From NCBI GenBank assembly GCA_016714465.1, contig JADKDT010000003.1:381166-445165 (forward strand): DNA of 64,000 nucleotides. The letters run 5' to 3'. Positions 18,217 to 27,172 of this stretch are shown here, in pieces. The stretch is from Candidatus Brachythrix odensensis (GTDB lineage Bacteria > Chloroflexota > Anaerolineae > J036 > Brachytrichaceae). The notes beneath the pieces are model-generated. The model was given only the letters and a program-made list of their open reading frames with translations. It was not told where the DNA came from and made no database searches. Positions within the stretch are counted from its first letter, which is position 1. The number at the start of each line of letters is the position of its first letter. The translations under genes were made by a program, and so were the position numbers.

Positions 18217-18255
18217 GAAACACCATCCCCCTGCGGAGCAGGGGGATGGTGTTTC
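18217..18255. repeat. Perfect hairpin with C(GGA)G triloop
   Basis: Perfect 18-base arms (18217-18234 and 18238-18255) around GGA; core CCCCCTGC-GGA-GCAGGGGG. It sits between the binding-protein and ATPase genes and overlaps an upstream candidate ATG (18246) of the latter. Confidence 0.85.
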
Positions 18256-18266
18256 CGAAAACCCCC

Positions 18267-19814
18267 ATGGCGCAATTACCAACCGGCCGCGACCGCATCG
18301 AGGAACTCCGCATGGTGGGCATCACCAAGCGCTTTCCCGGTGTGCTGGCCAACGACCGGGTGGATTTCGACGTGCGGGCCGGCGAGATTCACGCCTTGCT
18401 GGGCGAGAACGGGGCCGGCAAGAGCACGCTGATGCGCCAGTTGTGCGGGCTGTACAAGCCCGATGCGGACGAGATCCATCTAAACGGCGCGTTGCGCCAC
18501 TTCAACTCGCCCGCCGATAGCATCCATGCCGGCATCGGCATGATTCACCAGCACTTCATGCTGGTGCCCGCGCTGACGGTGGCCGAAAACGTCGCGCTCG
18601 GGCTGTCCTCGTCGCGCGGGCCGCTGCTCGATCTCGACCGGGTGTCGAAACGCATCGACGAGCTGGGCAAGCGCTACAGCCTGAAGGTCCAGCCCGACGC
18701 CCAAGTGTGGCAGCTCTCCGTTGGCGAACAGCAGCGGGTGGAGATCCTCAAGGCCCTGTATCGCGGCGCCGCCTTGCTCGCCCTTGACGAGCCGACAGCG
18801 GTGCTGACGCCCCAGGAAGTGGGCGAGCTCTTTAAGGTGTTGCGCCAGATGGCCGCCGACGGGCACGCCCTGATTTTCATCTCGCACAAGCTGCACGAGA
18901 TCATCGATGTCAGCCAGCGCGTGACGGTCATGCGCGACGGGCGGGTGGTCTCGACCCATCCGACCGCGGGCTCGACCCGCGCGCAGCTCGCCAGCGAGAT
19001 GGTCGGCCGCCCGGTGATCCTGGAATACGAGAAGAAGCCGTATGCGCCCCCTGTGGTGGGCGAGGCCCCGCGCCTGGAGGTCGACGATCTGTGGGTGCGC
19101 GGCGACCGCGGCCGCGACGCGTTGCGCGGCGTGTCGCTTGAAGTGCATGCGGGCGAGATTCTGGGCATCGCCGGGGTGTCGGGCAACGGCCAGCGCGAAT
19201 TGGCCGAGGCCCTCACCGGTTTGCGGCCGGTGGCGAAAGGGCATGTGCGGGTGAATGGCCGGGATCTGACCCATGCCTCGCCGCTTCAGCGCATCGCGGC
19301 CGGCCAGTCGGCGATCCCCGAGGAGCGGATGAAAGACGGGGTGGTCAAGGATTTCAGCGTCGCCGAGAACCTGATCCTGCAGGACCATGGGCATGCGCCT
19401 TTCTCGCGCGGCGGCTTCATGGACCCCACCGCGATCACCCGCGAAAGCGCCGCGCTGGTCAAGGGCTTCAACGTCAAGACGCCCACCCTCGACACCCCGA
19501 CCAAAAACCTGTCGGGCGGGAATATTCAGAAGTTGATCCTGGCCCGCGAATTGTCGCGCAAGCCGGCGGTGCTGATCTGCGCCCAGCCCAGCCGCGGGGT
19601 CGACATCGGCGCGACCGAGTACATCCATCAGCGCCTGCTCGAGCAGCGCGAGCGGGGGATGGCGACCCTGCTGATTTCCGAGGACCTCGATGAGCTATTG
19701 GCCTTGTCGGATCGGATTGGGGTGATGTACGAGGGCCGCCTGATGGCGGTCATGGATCGGGCCGAGGCAACCCTGGCCCGGCTGGGGTTGCTCATGGCGG
19801 GCGTCTCTTCCTGA
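18267..19814 (+). CDS. Nucleoside ABC transporter ATPase, two-domain (YufO-like)
   Basis: ~515 residues with two ATP-binding domains. The first has Walker A GENGAGKSTLM, signature LSVGEQQRVEILKAL, Walker B ALLALDEPTAVLT and switch ISHKLHEI. The second has the degenerate Walker A GVSGNGQRELAE and signature LSGGNIQKLILAREL, with CAQPSRGVDIGA. This asymmetry is typical of sugar/nucleoside importers of the Rbs/BMP type. ATG 18267 is preferred because the in-frame ATG at 18246 lies within a hairpin; 18312 is also possible. It is the last gene of the purine importer operon. Its TGA stop is part of a palindrome. Confidence 0.9.
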   Translation: MAQLPTGRDRIEELRMVGITKRFPGVLANDRVDFDVRAGEIHALLGENGAGKSTLMRQLCGLYKPDADEIHLNGALRHFNSPADSIHAGIGMIHQHFMLVPALTVAENVALGLSSSRGPLLDLDRVSKRIDELGKRYSLKVQPDAQVWQLSVGEQQRVEILKALYRGAALLALDEPTAVLTPQEVGELFKVLRQMAADGHALIFISHKLHEIIDVSQRVTVMRDGRVVSTHPTAGSTRAQLASEMVGRPVILEYEKKPYAPPVVGEAPRLEVDDLWVRGDRGRDALRGVSLEVHAGEILGIAGVSGNGQRELAEALTGLRPVAKGHVRVNGRDLTHASPLQRIAAGQSAIPEERMKDGVVKDFSVAENLILQDHGHAPFSRGGFMDPTAITRESAALVKGFNVKTPTLDTPTKNLSGGNIQKLILARELSRKPAVLICAQPSRGVDIGATEYIHQRLLEQRERGMATLLISEDLDELLALSDRIGVMYEGRLMAVMDRAEATLARLGLLMAGVSS

Positions 19815-19980
19815 ACCCCGGAGGTAGGCGCCGCAGATATTCGCCCGCATCGAGCTGTTGGCGCCGACCTCCGGGGTGCAGGAACACGCGGCCCTGGCGC
19901 GCAGAATGCCGTTCACGTTCACGTTTACGTTTACGTTGACGTCGACGTAAACGGGCACGTAAACGTAAACGTGAACGGCA
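19811..19980. repeat. Two-hairpin composite repeat element (copy 1)
   Basis: Hairpin 1 has 22-base arms at 19811-19832 and 19860-19881 (CTGAACCCCGGAGGTAGGCG). After exactly 25 bases comes hairpin 2 (19907-19980), whose arms are made of repeated ACGTTTACGT/ACGTAAACGT words. The same architecture with the same 25-base spacer recurs at 25631-25767. Confidence 0.75.
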
Positions 19981-20111
19981 ACGCAACCGTCGACGAATAC
20001 GCGCGCCACGCCACGTTCAACGTCGTTTCGCTTCGCTCAACCCCCGGCTACCGGCTGGCACCCCTGCCGGGGTGCTGGACTCATGGCGGATGGGGTGGCC
20101 GACCCAACACT

Positions 20112-20525
20112 CGTCATCCCCGCGAAAGCGCAATGGAATCAGGTTAGCGACAAGTGCGAGATCGAAGGGTCTCTACCACGGTAGGTCAGAGCCGGCGCGA
20201 ACATGTTCTGAGCAGCGCGGCACACACTACCGCCCTTGTCATCCTGAGCGCGGCACACCGAGCTGATGCATCAAGATGCATAACGGCCGCGCGAAGGACC
20301 CCTGTGACGTTGCGCGAAAGCACAGGAAATCGGTGACAACACGCGTATGCCGATCCACGTGTGCGCAGGGTGACGTCACAGGGGTCCTTCACTCGCCCAC
20401 TTTCTTTCGCGCATGCCGAAGCCCTGAGGGGCTCGTTCAGGATGACAAGAATGGAGGCTCGTTGATGCGGCGTCTTGCGCATGCGCGCCTTAACCTAATG
20501 CCATTGCGCTTTTGCGGGGATGACG
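20112..20525. repeat. Three-shell nested inverted repeat
   Basis: Three pairs of arms are nested. Outer: 20112-20146 with 20491-20525 (31 of 35 match). Middle: 20235-20247 with 20437-20449 (perfect). Inner: 20294-20310 with 20373-20389 (perfect). No gene was found in 19981-20571; short frames here show no family features. Confidence 0.75.
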
Positions 20526-20571
20526 GCGGCAGTAGGCAGCTTGGCGGAAGCGAGCCCCTACCCAACGTGGG

Positions 20572-23336
20572 CTATGCGGTTTTCGCCCGTTCGTGATTCA
20601 ACGCCAGCAACCGGGCCAGGATCTCCTGATCGGCGAGATCCGCTGGCCAGCCATAGGCGGCGAAGACGGCCGCGTCGAGCTTCTTGTGGGCCAGGTCGAG
20701 CCAGGTGGGGCGCTGGTTGTAGAGGTTGGTCAGCGTGCGCGCCTCGGCCCGCGACTTCTTCTTCGCCCCAAGCTCGGCCGCCGCGGCGCCGTCGGCCTGC
20801 AACCAGCGATCGCGCTTCTCGACCAGCTCCCTGGCGGCCTGGGCGATGGCCTGCACCCGTGGATCGTCGGGTTGGCTCGCGACCCAGGGCCAGGGGAAGG
20901 GAAGGTTTCAAAGCACGATGTTGGCGTATGCGAAAACCGGTTCGGCTTCGCCGAACCTGCGTGCCAGTGCGTCAGCGCCCAGAGCTCGTGCGGCTGAGTG
21001 CAAAAGCCGAAGAAGTAGTCGTCTTGCCGTGCGAATACGAAGGTGCCTTGGTTGGCGAGCATCGAAACATGCATCCAATCAAATAGGCGATGTTTGCCAC
21101 TCCCGGAGTAGCGATTACTCGCGTGAGATCAGCAACCGCAACAAGCCTCGGTCGTGGCCTTGCGTATTGCCACCAGTTACTTGCGTAATCGGCGCGGCGA
21201 TTCTGGTGCGAACCGAAAGACGCGCGACTTGACATACTCAAACGGTCTCCTGTCGTAGACAGAAGCCGGATTCAATGCTCAACATTCCGAAATCTATCGT
21301 ATATTTACCCCGCCAACCCTGGCCGATATCAACGGCGCTCATAACGGACTTGACCACATCACTGTTTGGGCGGCCGTTCATTTGCCACTTGCAATCAGCA
21401 TTTTGTTCGCGGTGGCGCCGTCAATGTCAAAAGGTGCCTTTGCTGAGGACCCATGAAACAAATTCCCAGATTCTCCGCAAGGTTTTGGCGGATACCATGT
21501 CTACGCCCGGATTAAGGTCAGCGAAAATCTCAACCACGGGCTTGTCGTTCAATGTTCGGGTTTTTGCGACAGTCCGAGAAAACCCCACGATTGACACGTG
21601 TACCGAAGCCCCGTCCAGTGTCCACTCCTTGTCGCTCCAAGCGTAGAAAATGTCGCCTGTTTGCTTAATTCGTTCAAGCACGGTTCGACTCGCGCCTCCG
21701 CGAATGCCCTGTGTTGCAATCAGCCCTGCACGTTCAGTTTTGCTGTTCTCGAGCTGTGCTCTTGCTCGTTCAAACCAGTAACAGACGAAATCCGCAAACG
21801 CTGGCACACGCTCTTCTAGACGCGACAAAGGCCGGTCAACATAGTCGTCCCAAGTTTCTTTCGTATCTTGTTGCCACCCAAAAACGGGGGATTCCCCACG
21901 ATCACATCCACCGCCGGCCACGCGGGCTCGCTCCCATCCGGGGCGAGGATGGAGTCCATGTTGCGCAGGTTGTCCAGCTTGCGCAGGATCGGCTCGGGCG
22001 GGAAACCATAGCCATTCTCATTCCGCCATTGCAGATAGCCGATCCAGACCGTGGCCTGGGCCAGCTCGTGGGCATACGGGTTGATCTCGATCCCATACAC
22101 GTTCTGAGGCGAGACGCGCGGCTCGGCCGGGCGCGCCCAGCCTTGCTGGTCGCATTCCGCTAGCACGGTCTTCTCCAGGTCGAGCAGGGCCCGCATGGAA
22201 ACATACAGAAAGTTACCGCTCCCGCAGGCCGGGTCGAGCACCGTGGTCCCGGCCAGTTGCTCATGGAAGGCCCGCACGGCCGGCTCGTCCTGGGCCTTGG
22301 CCGCCTCCCAGCCCTCGCGCAGCGGCGCCATCAACACCGGCTCGACGATCAGATTGATGTCACTGCGATCGGTGTAGTGCGCGCCGAGCTGGGCGCGTTT
22401 GGCCGGGTCGAGGCTGCGCTCGAACAGCGTGCCAAAGATCGACGGGTCGATCGACGACCAGTCCATCCCGCTCAGCGCGATCAGGGTCCGCATCGCCTCG
22501 CCGTCGAGCTGCAACACGTTCTCGTCGTCAAACAACCCGCCGTTGAAGTGCACGATCCGCTCGTTGCCGTAGTAGCCGCCGTCGCGCATATCCCGAAACA
22601 GGTTGCGCAGTTTGGCTTGCAGCACCGGGGCCTGGAAGAGCGAACTCTCGATGACGTTGCGGAATAGGTTGCGCGGGAGCAGCCCGATGTCCTCGGCGAA
22701 GAGGCAGAACAGGACACGAATGAGGAAGTGGGCGGTGGCATGTGGCTCTTCGCCATAGCCGGCCAGGGTCTGGGCGATCTCGCCCAGTTTGACGGCGGCG
22801 TCGCGGGTAACGGCGTCGATGGTCTCCGCCGGGCGGAAGGACTCGGGGTCGGCGAACATCGCCCGCAGCATCGCCACCAGGGTCGCGTGCGGGCGCGTCC
22901 AACGGGCCTCCGCCAGCGGGGTCAGCCAGCGGTCCTGCTCGATCTCGGCCAGGCCGATCTCATAGACCCGTTTGACGGCATTCGTGAAGTTGGTGTGGAT
23001 GACGATGCGCTCGATGTCGCTTGCGATCAGGAGCGGCGGATTGAGCAGGCTTTCGCGGTATTGCTGGAGCTGCTGGTAGGCCTTGGTCAGGTCGGCGTGT
23101 TTGCCCTTGTATTCCCAGGCGAAGCAGTTCCGCCGCCACACATCGGCGAAACCCTGTCCGCCGTCCTGTTTGCCCGCGCCCTTTTCGAAGGCGTAGGCCT
23201 CGCCGGTGGGGTCCTGGTTGGGCGTCTCCTGCCCCAGCAGGCGGCACAGGTCGAGGAAGTGCTCCTGATACGCGCCGCGCTCATTGCGGCGGTTCAGGCG
23301 CCATTTGGCCGCGAATTGGACCGGGGTGAGGGACAT
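20572..23336 (-). pseudogene. MmeI-like type IIL/IIG restriction-modification enzyme, many frameshifts
   Basis: The intact N-terminal 500 residues (23336 to ~21850) show a nuclease domain with D-x9-E-x-K (DVWRRNCFAWEYK), the pattern known from MmeI. A helical region follows, then a gamma-type DNA methyltransferase with motif I DPACGSGNFLY and motif IV VIVGNPPF. The frame breaks near 21850, where GGG should be GGGG. The rest is recoverable in pieces: WDDYVDRPLSRLEERVPAFA, IATQGIRGG, GRPNSDVVKSVMSAVDIGQG, a target-recognition part with FARQDDYFFG, TPTSCFETFPSP and the last domain LTNLYNQRPTWLDL to 20572. About eight frame changes lie between 20890 and 21850. The span equals ~920 codons, the usual family length. 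It is either degenerate or poorly sequenced. Confidence 0.8.
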
Positions 23337-23386
23337 GCCGCAAGTTTAGTCGTGAGGCGGGGTTTGCGCCAATGAGGGGCGCCGCT

Positions 23387-23484
23387 ACGTTTACGTCGAC
23401 GTAAACGCAAACGTAAACGTAAACGGGAACGTATATGCGCACACGCCCATATCGGTAGAGCCGCAAGATCTTGCGGCTCTACCG
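23387..23484. repeat. ACGTTTACG repeat plus 32-bp perfect palindrome
   Basis: 23388-23407 is a perfect 20-base palindrome of the ACGTTTACGT type, followed by more ACGTAA words to 23433. 23453-23484 is a perfect 32-base palindrome with no loop (left half CGGTAGAGCCGCAAGA). It shares the ACG words with the composite elements at 19907 and 25729. Nothing coding is seen in 23337-23584. Confidence 0.75.
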
Positions 23485-23537
23485 AGTACGCCGGGAGAGG
23501 GGTTGGAATGAGGGGCGTGAGCGTGACGCAATTGCCC

Positions 23538-23582
23538 CTCACCCGCGCGCGGAGCGCCATAGGCGCAAAGCGCGCGGGTGAG
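23538..23582. terminator. Inverted repeat at the 3' end of acr3
   Basis: 13-base arms (CTCACCCGCGCGC at 23538-23550 and its complement at 23570-23582) lie two bases beyond the acr3 stop on the minus strand. Terminator function is inferred from position; there is no T-run. Confidence 0.5.
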
Positions 23583-23584
23583 CG

Positions 23585-24701
<1,117 letters not shown>

Positions 24702-24717
24702 GATTGCTTTAGGAATA

Positions 24718-24762
24718 TCAGCAAGCGGCATCCCCGGCTCCGCCGGGGATGCCGCTTGCTGA
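24718..24762. repeat. Perfect 21-bp hairpin overlapping the arsC stop
   Basis: Perfect 21-base arms (24718-24738 and 24742-24762) around TCC, which reads C(GGA)G on the minus strand. It encodes the last 14 residues and the stop of arsC and lies 17 bases before acr3. Confidence 0.85.
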
Positions 24763-25176
24763 AGGGATGGCGTTGAGATACGCCGGGATCAGGGCCGCGA
24801 TCTCATCGCGCACCCGCCGAAAGACATCCATGACCTGTTCGTCCGTCCCCTGCGCTTTGGCGGGATCGTCGAAACCAATGTGGACGCGCTTGCCGGCCCC
24901 GAGCCAGACCGGGCAATCCTCGGCAGCCGAATCGCAGACGGTGATCACGCGGTCGAAGGCAACCTCCCGGAATTCGTCGGCGTGCTTTGAGCGACCGGTA
25001 TGGGCGATCCCGATCTCGGCCAGGGCCCGGATCGCCAGGGGGTGGGTGTAGCCGGCCGGTTTTGTGCCAGCGCTGACGGCCTCCCAGGTCTCGCCCAGGC
25101 GGGCGTTGACGATCGCCTCGGCCATCTGCGAGCGGCACGAGTTGCCGGTGCACAGGATCAAGACTTTGTGTTTCAT
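24718..25176 (-). CDS. arsC: Arsenate reductase, thioredoxin-dependent (low-Mr phosphatase fold)
   Basis: 152 residues. The start VLILCTGNSCRSQMAEA contains the phosphatase-like C-x5-R anion loop. The further cysteines expected for the thioredoxin-coupled relay are in VCDSAAEDCPVW. It reduces arsenate to arsenite for export by the Acr3 encoded next. The last 14 residues (SASGIPGGAGDAAC) are encoded by a palindrome and are probably not part of the ancestral protein. Its start overlaps the arsR stop as ATGA. Confidence 0.93.
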   Translation of the reverse strand: MKHKVLILCTGNSCRSQMAEAIVNARLGETWEAVSAGTKPAGYTHPLAIRALAEIGIAHTGRSKHADEFREVAFDRVITVCDSAAEDCPVWLGAGKRVHIGFDDPAKAQGTDEQVMDVFRRVRDEIAALIPAYLNAIPSASGIPGGAGDAAC

Positions 25177-25559
25177 TTTGGCGCTATCGCGATTTCGGTG
25201 ACCCGCACCAGCGCGCCTTGCGGTCCGCAGGCGGGATGGCGTGGCTGAATGCGTGCCGCGTCGAAAAACGCGCCAAAGACGGCATTCAACTCGTCAAGCG
25301 CGGGCCGGTTGATGGCGTAATAGATCCAGCGCGCGTCGACGGCATCGCGCGTGACATCGACCAGCCCAGCCTGGCGCAGCACGCTCAGGTGGTGCGAGAT
25401 CAGATTGGGCGCCATTTCGAGCGCATCGCCCAGTTCGCAGTTGCACTGCACGCCTTCCATCAGCAGGTTCAGGATGCGCAGGCGGCGGGGCTCGGCCAGA
25501 ACCTTCAGCCGGTCCGCCAGAGCGGCAGGATCGAGGGGTGAACTTGGTGCGCGTTTCAT
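25173..25559 (-). CDS. arsR: ArsR-family metalloregulator of the ars operon
   Basis: 128 residues from the ATG at 25559; longer upstream reading enters a repeat. It has a winged helix-turn-helix: LKVLAEPRRLRILNLLMEG, then MAPNLISHHLSVLRQAGLVD. The sequence VQCNCELGD places a Cys-x-Cys pair in helix 3, the usual arsenite site of ArsR proteins. It should repress arsR-arsC-acr3 and release DNA when arsenite binds. A TTCAA-N6-TTGAA operator lies 13 bases upstream. The ATGA overlap with arsC indicates coupling. Confidence 0.93.
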   Translation of the reverse strand: MKRAPSSPLDPAALADRLKVLAEPRRLRILNLLMEGVQCNCELGDALEMAPNLISHHLSVLRQAGLVDVTRDAVDARWIYYAINRPALDELNAVFGAFFDAARIQPRHPACGPQGALVRVTEIAIAPK

Positions 25560-25571
25560 CAAGGGAAGTAA

Positions 25572-25587
25572 TTCAACGACGGTTGAA
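25572..25587. promoter_or_regulatory. ArsR operator, TTCAA-N6-TTGAA
   Basis: A perfect inverted repeat of the type recognised by ArsR proteins (TCAA-N6-TTGA). On the minus strand it borders a TATACT box (25587-25592) that could be the arsR -10 element. Confidence 0.75.
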
Positions 25588-25630
25588 GTATATCTGATTC
25601 TCCTGAGCCCCAGAGGTTGGCGTTGTTGTT

Positions 25631-25767
25631 CCTGGACCTCGGAGGTGGGCGCCCAAAGCTCGCAGGCGGCGCGATTCCATGGCGCCCACCTCCGAGGTTC
25701 AGGAGCATCCGGCCCGCGCGCAAGCGACACGTTTACGTTAACGTCTACGCAGACGTTAACGGGAACG
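25631..25767. repeat. Two-hairpin composite repeat element (copy 2)
   Basis: Hairpin 1 (25631-25653 with 25681-25703; CCTGGACCTCGGAGGTGGGC) is followed after 25 bases by an ACGTTTACG-type hairpin (25729-25767). The latter contains a perfect GTTAACGTCT/AGACGTTAAC pair at 25737-25760. It matches the element at 19811-19980 in order, spacing and motif. It sits between two ars-related operons. Confidence 0.75.
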
Positions 25768-25790
25768 AACGTCCGCGCGATCGATGCGCC

Positions 25791-26855
25791 TTACCTCGGC
25801 AGAACCAAGTTGAACAGATACCCGGTGAAGATGATCCCCGCCCCGACCACCCCGATGAAGGTGGCGATCAGCCGGGGCTTGAGCACCCGGCGCAGGATGA
25901 TCATCTCGGGCAGGCTCAGCCCGACCACCGCCATCATGAACGCCAGCACCGTCCCCAGCGCCGCGCCCTTGGCGACCAGGGCCTGCACAACGGGCACGAC
26001 CCCGGCGGCGTTCGAGTACAAGGGTATGCCTAGAAGCACAGCGGCCGGCACCGACCACCACGCGTCGCGGCCCATGATCCCGGCCAGCGCGTCCTCGGGC
26101 ACAAAACCGTGGATGCCGGCGCCCACCGCAATGCCGATCACGACATACAGCCAGACCTTGCCGACGATCTCGCGGGTGGACTGCCAGGCCGCGCGCAGGC
26201 GCTCGACCCAGCTCGGCTTCTCTTCGACGAGCCCGCCCGCGCCGGCCATGCCCTCAAACACAAAAGCCTCGACAAAGCGCTCGGGGCGGGTCCGCCCGAT
26301 CAGCGCGCCGGCGAAGATGGCGATCGTTACTCCGGTGGCTGCGTACAACGCCGCGACCTGCCAGCCGAACATGCCGAAAAGCAGGACCAGGGCCACCTCA
26401 TTGACCAGCGGCGCGGCGATGAGGAAGGAGAAGGTCACGCCCAGCGGGATCCCGGCCTTGACGAAGCCGATGAAGAGCGGGACGGCGCTGCATGAGCAGA
26501 ACGGGGTGACGATGCCCAGCGCCGCCGCCAGCACGTTGCCCACGCCCTGGCGTTTGCCGCTCAGGAAGGCCCGGGTGCGCTCGGGGCTGAAGAAGGACTG
26601 GATGACGCTGATGACGAAGATCATCCCGCTGAGCAGGAGCAGGATCTTCGGCACGTCGTAGAGGAAGAAGGCAACCGATGCGCCCAACGGCGAGCCCTGG
26701 GCCAGGCCGAGCAGCCCGTAGGCCAACCAGTCCGCCAGCGGTTGGACAACACTGTAGGCGAAAACCCAGGCGACGGCGGCCAGCGCTACCAGCGCGAAGG
26801 CGCGGGCGGTGTGGGGGCGATCGGGCAGGACGGGCAAGGGGGCGGAACTGTTCAT
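25791..26855 (-). CDS. ArsP/YraQ-like permease (DUF318 family)
   Basis: A 354-residue polytopic membrane protein with about eight to ten helices. GIVTPFCSCSAVPLFIGFVK is the signature of the DUF318 permeases, with the paired cysteines conserved. The second half repeats the pattern around LLGIPLYSNAAGVVPVVQAL. ArsP members export trivalent organoarsenicals; others in the family have unknown cargo. It is coupled by ATGA (26852-26855) to a small thioredoxin, and both lie downstream of an ArsR gene. This supports a metalloid detoxification role. Confidence 0.85.
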   Translation of the reverse strand: MNSSAPLPVLPDRPHTARAFALVALAAVAWVFAYSVVQPLADWLAYGLLGLAQGSPLGASVAFFLYDVPKILLLLSGMIFVISVIQSFFSPERTRAFLSGKRQGVGNVLAAALGIVTPFCSCSAVPLFIGFVKAGIPLGVTFSFLIAAPLVNEVALVLLFGMFGWQVAALYAATGVTIAIFAGALIGRTRPERFVEAFVFEGMAGAGGLVEEKPSWVERLRAAWQSTREIVGKVWLYVVIGIAVGAGIHGFVPEDALAGIMGRDAWWSVPAAVLLGIPLYSNAAGVVPVVQALVAKGAALGTVLAFMMAVVGLSLPEMIILRRVLKPRLIATFIGVVGAGIIFTGYLFNLVLPR

Positions 26856-27094
26856 GCCTGCGGGACCAGCAGCCGGGCGAGTTCGTCATCTTTGGGAATG
26901 CGCCCGGCCGAGACGAGCTTGTCCTCGACGACCAGACCGGGCGTCTGCAGGATGTTCCATTTCATCATCTCGGCGTAGTCGGTGACTTTCTCCACGGTCA
27001 AGTCAAGATGGCGCGCCTCGGCGACGCGCCGGACGGATTGTTCGAGCCGCTTGCAGTTGGCGCATCCCGCGCCCAGAATCTTTACGTTTGTCAT
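26852..27094 (-). CDS. Small thioredoxin-family protein (redox-active disulfide protein 2 type)
   Basis: 80 residues with a thioredoxin-like fold. The active site is GAGCANCKRLE (C-x-x-C) and the cis-Pro loop is LQTPGLVVEDKLVSAG. These minimal thioredoxins are often encoded beside DUF318 permeases and probably reduce the permease, its substrate or the neighbouring reductase. The start follows AGGAGAAAC and the stop overlaps the permease start. Confidence 0.9.
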   Translation of the reverse strand: MTNVKILGAGCANCKRLEQSVRRVAEARHLDLTVEKVTDYAEMMKWNILQTPGLVVEDKLVSAGRIPKDDELARLLVPQA

Positions 27095-27113
27095 GTTTCT
27101 CCTTTGAGACCAA

Positions 27114-27164
27114 TTTCCGACATTCCCGTTCCCCGGCGAAGCCGGGGAACGGGAATGTCGGAAA
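27114..27164. repeat. Perfect 24-bp hairpin with C(GAA)G triloop
   Basis: 24-base arms (27114-27137 and 27141-27164) around GAA; core CCCCGGC-GAA-GCCGGGG. It lies between the thioredoxin/CcdA fusion and the small thioredoxin of the same minus-strand operon, 20 bases before the latter's start. Confidence 0.85.
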
Positions 27165-27172
27165 AAACAGAC

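Noticed and set aside
19695..20009. Peptides with repeated Val-Asn or Val-Tyr runs at ~19.9, ~23.4 and ~25.75 kb
   Set aside because: They are translations of ACGTTTACG-type repeats; no start signals or conservation.
19981..20571. Possible small genes between the transporter ATPase and the restriction-modification gene
   Set aside because: All frames are short and run through the nested inverted repeats; no family features.
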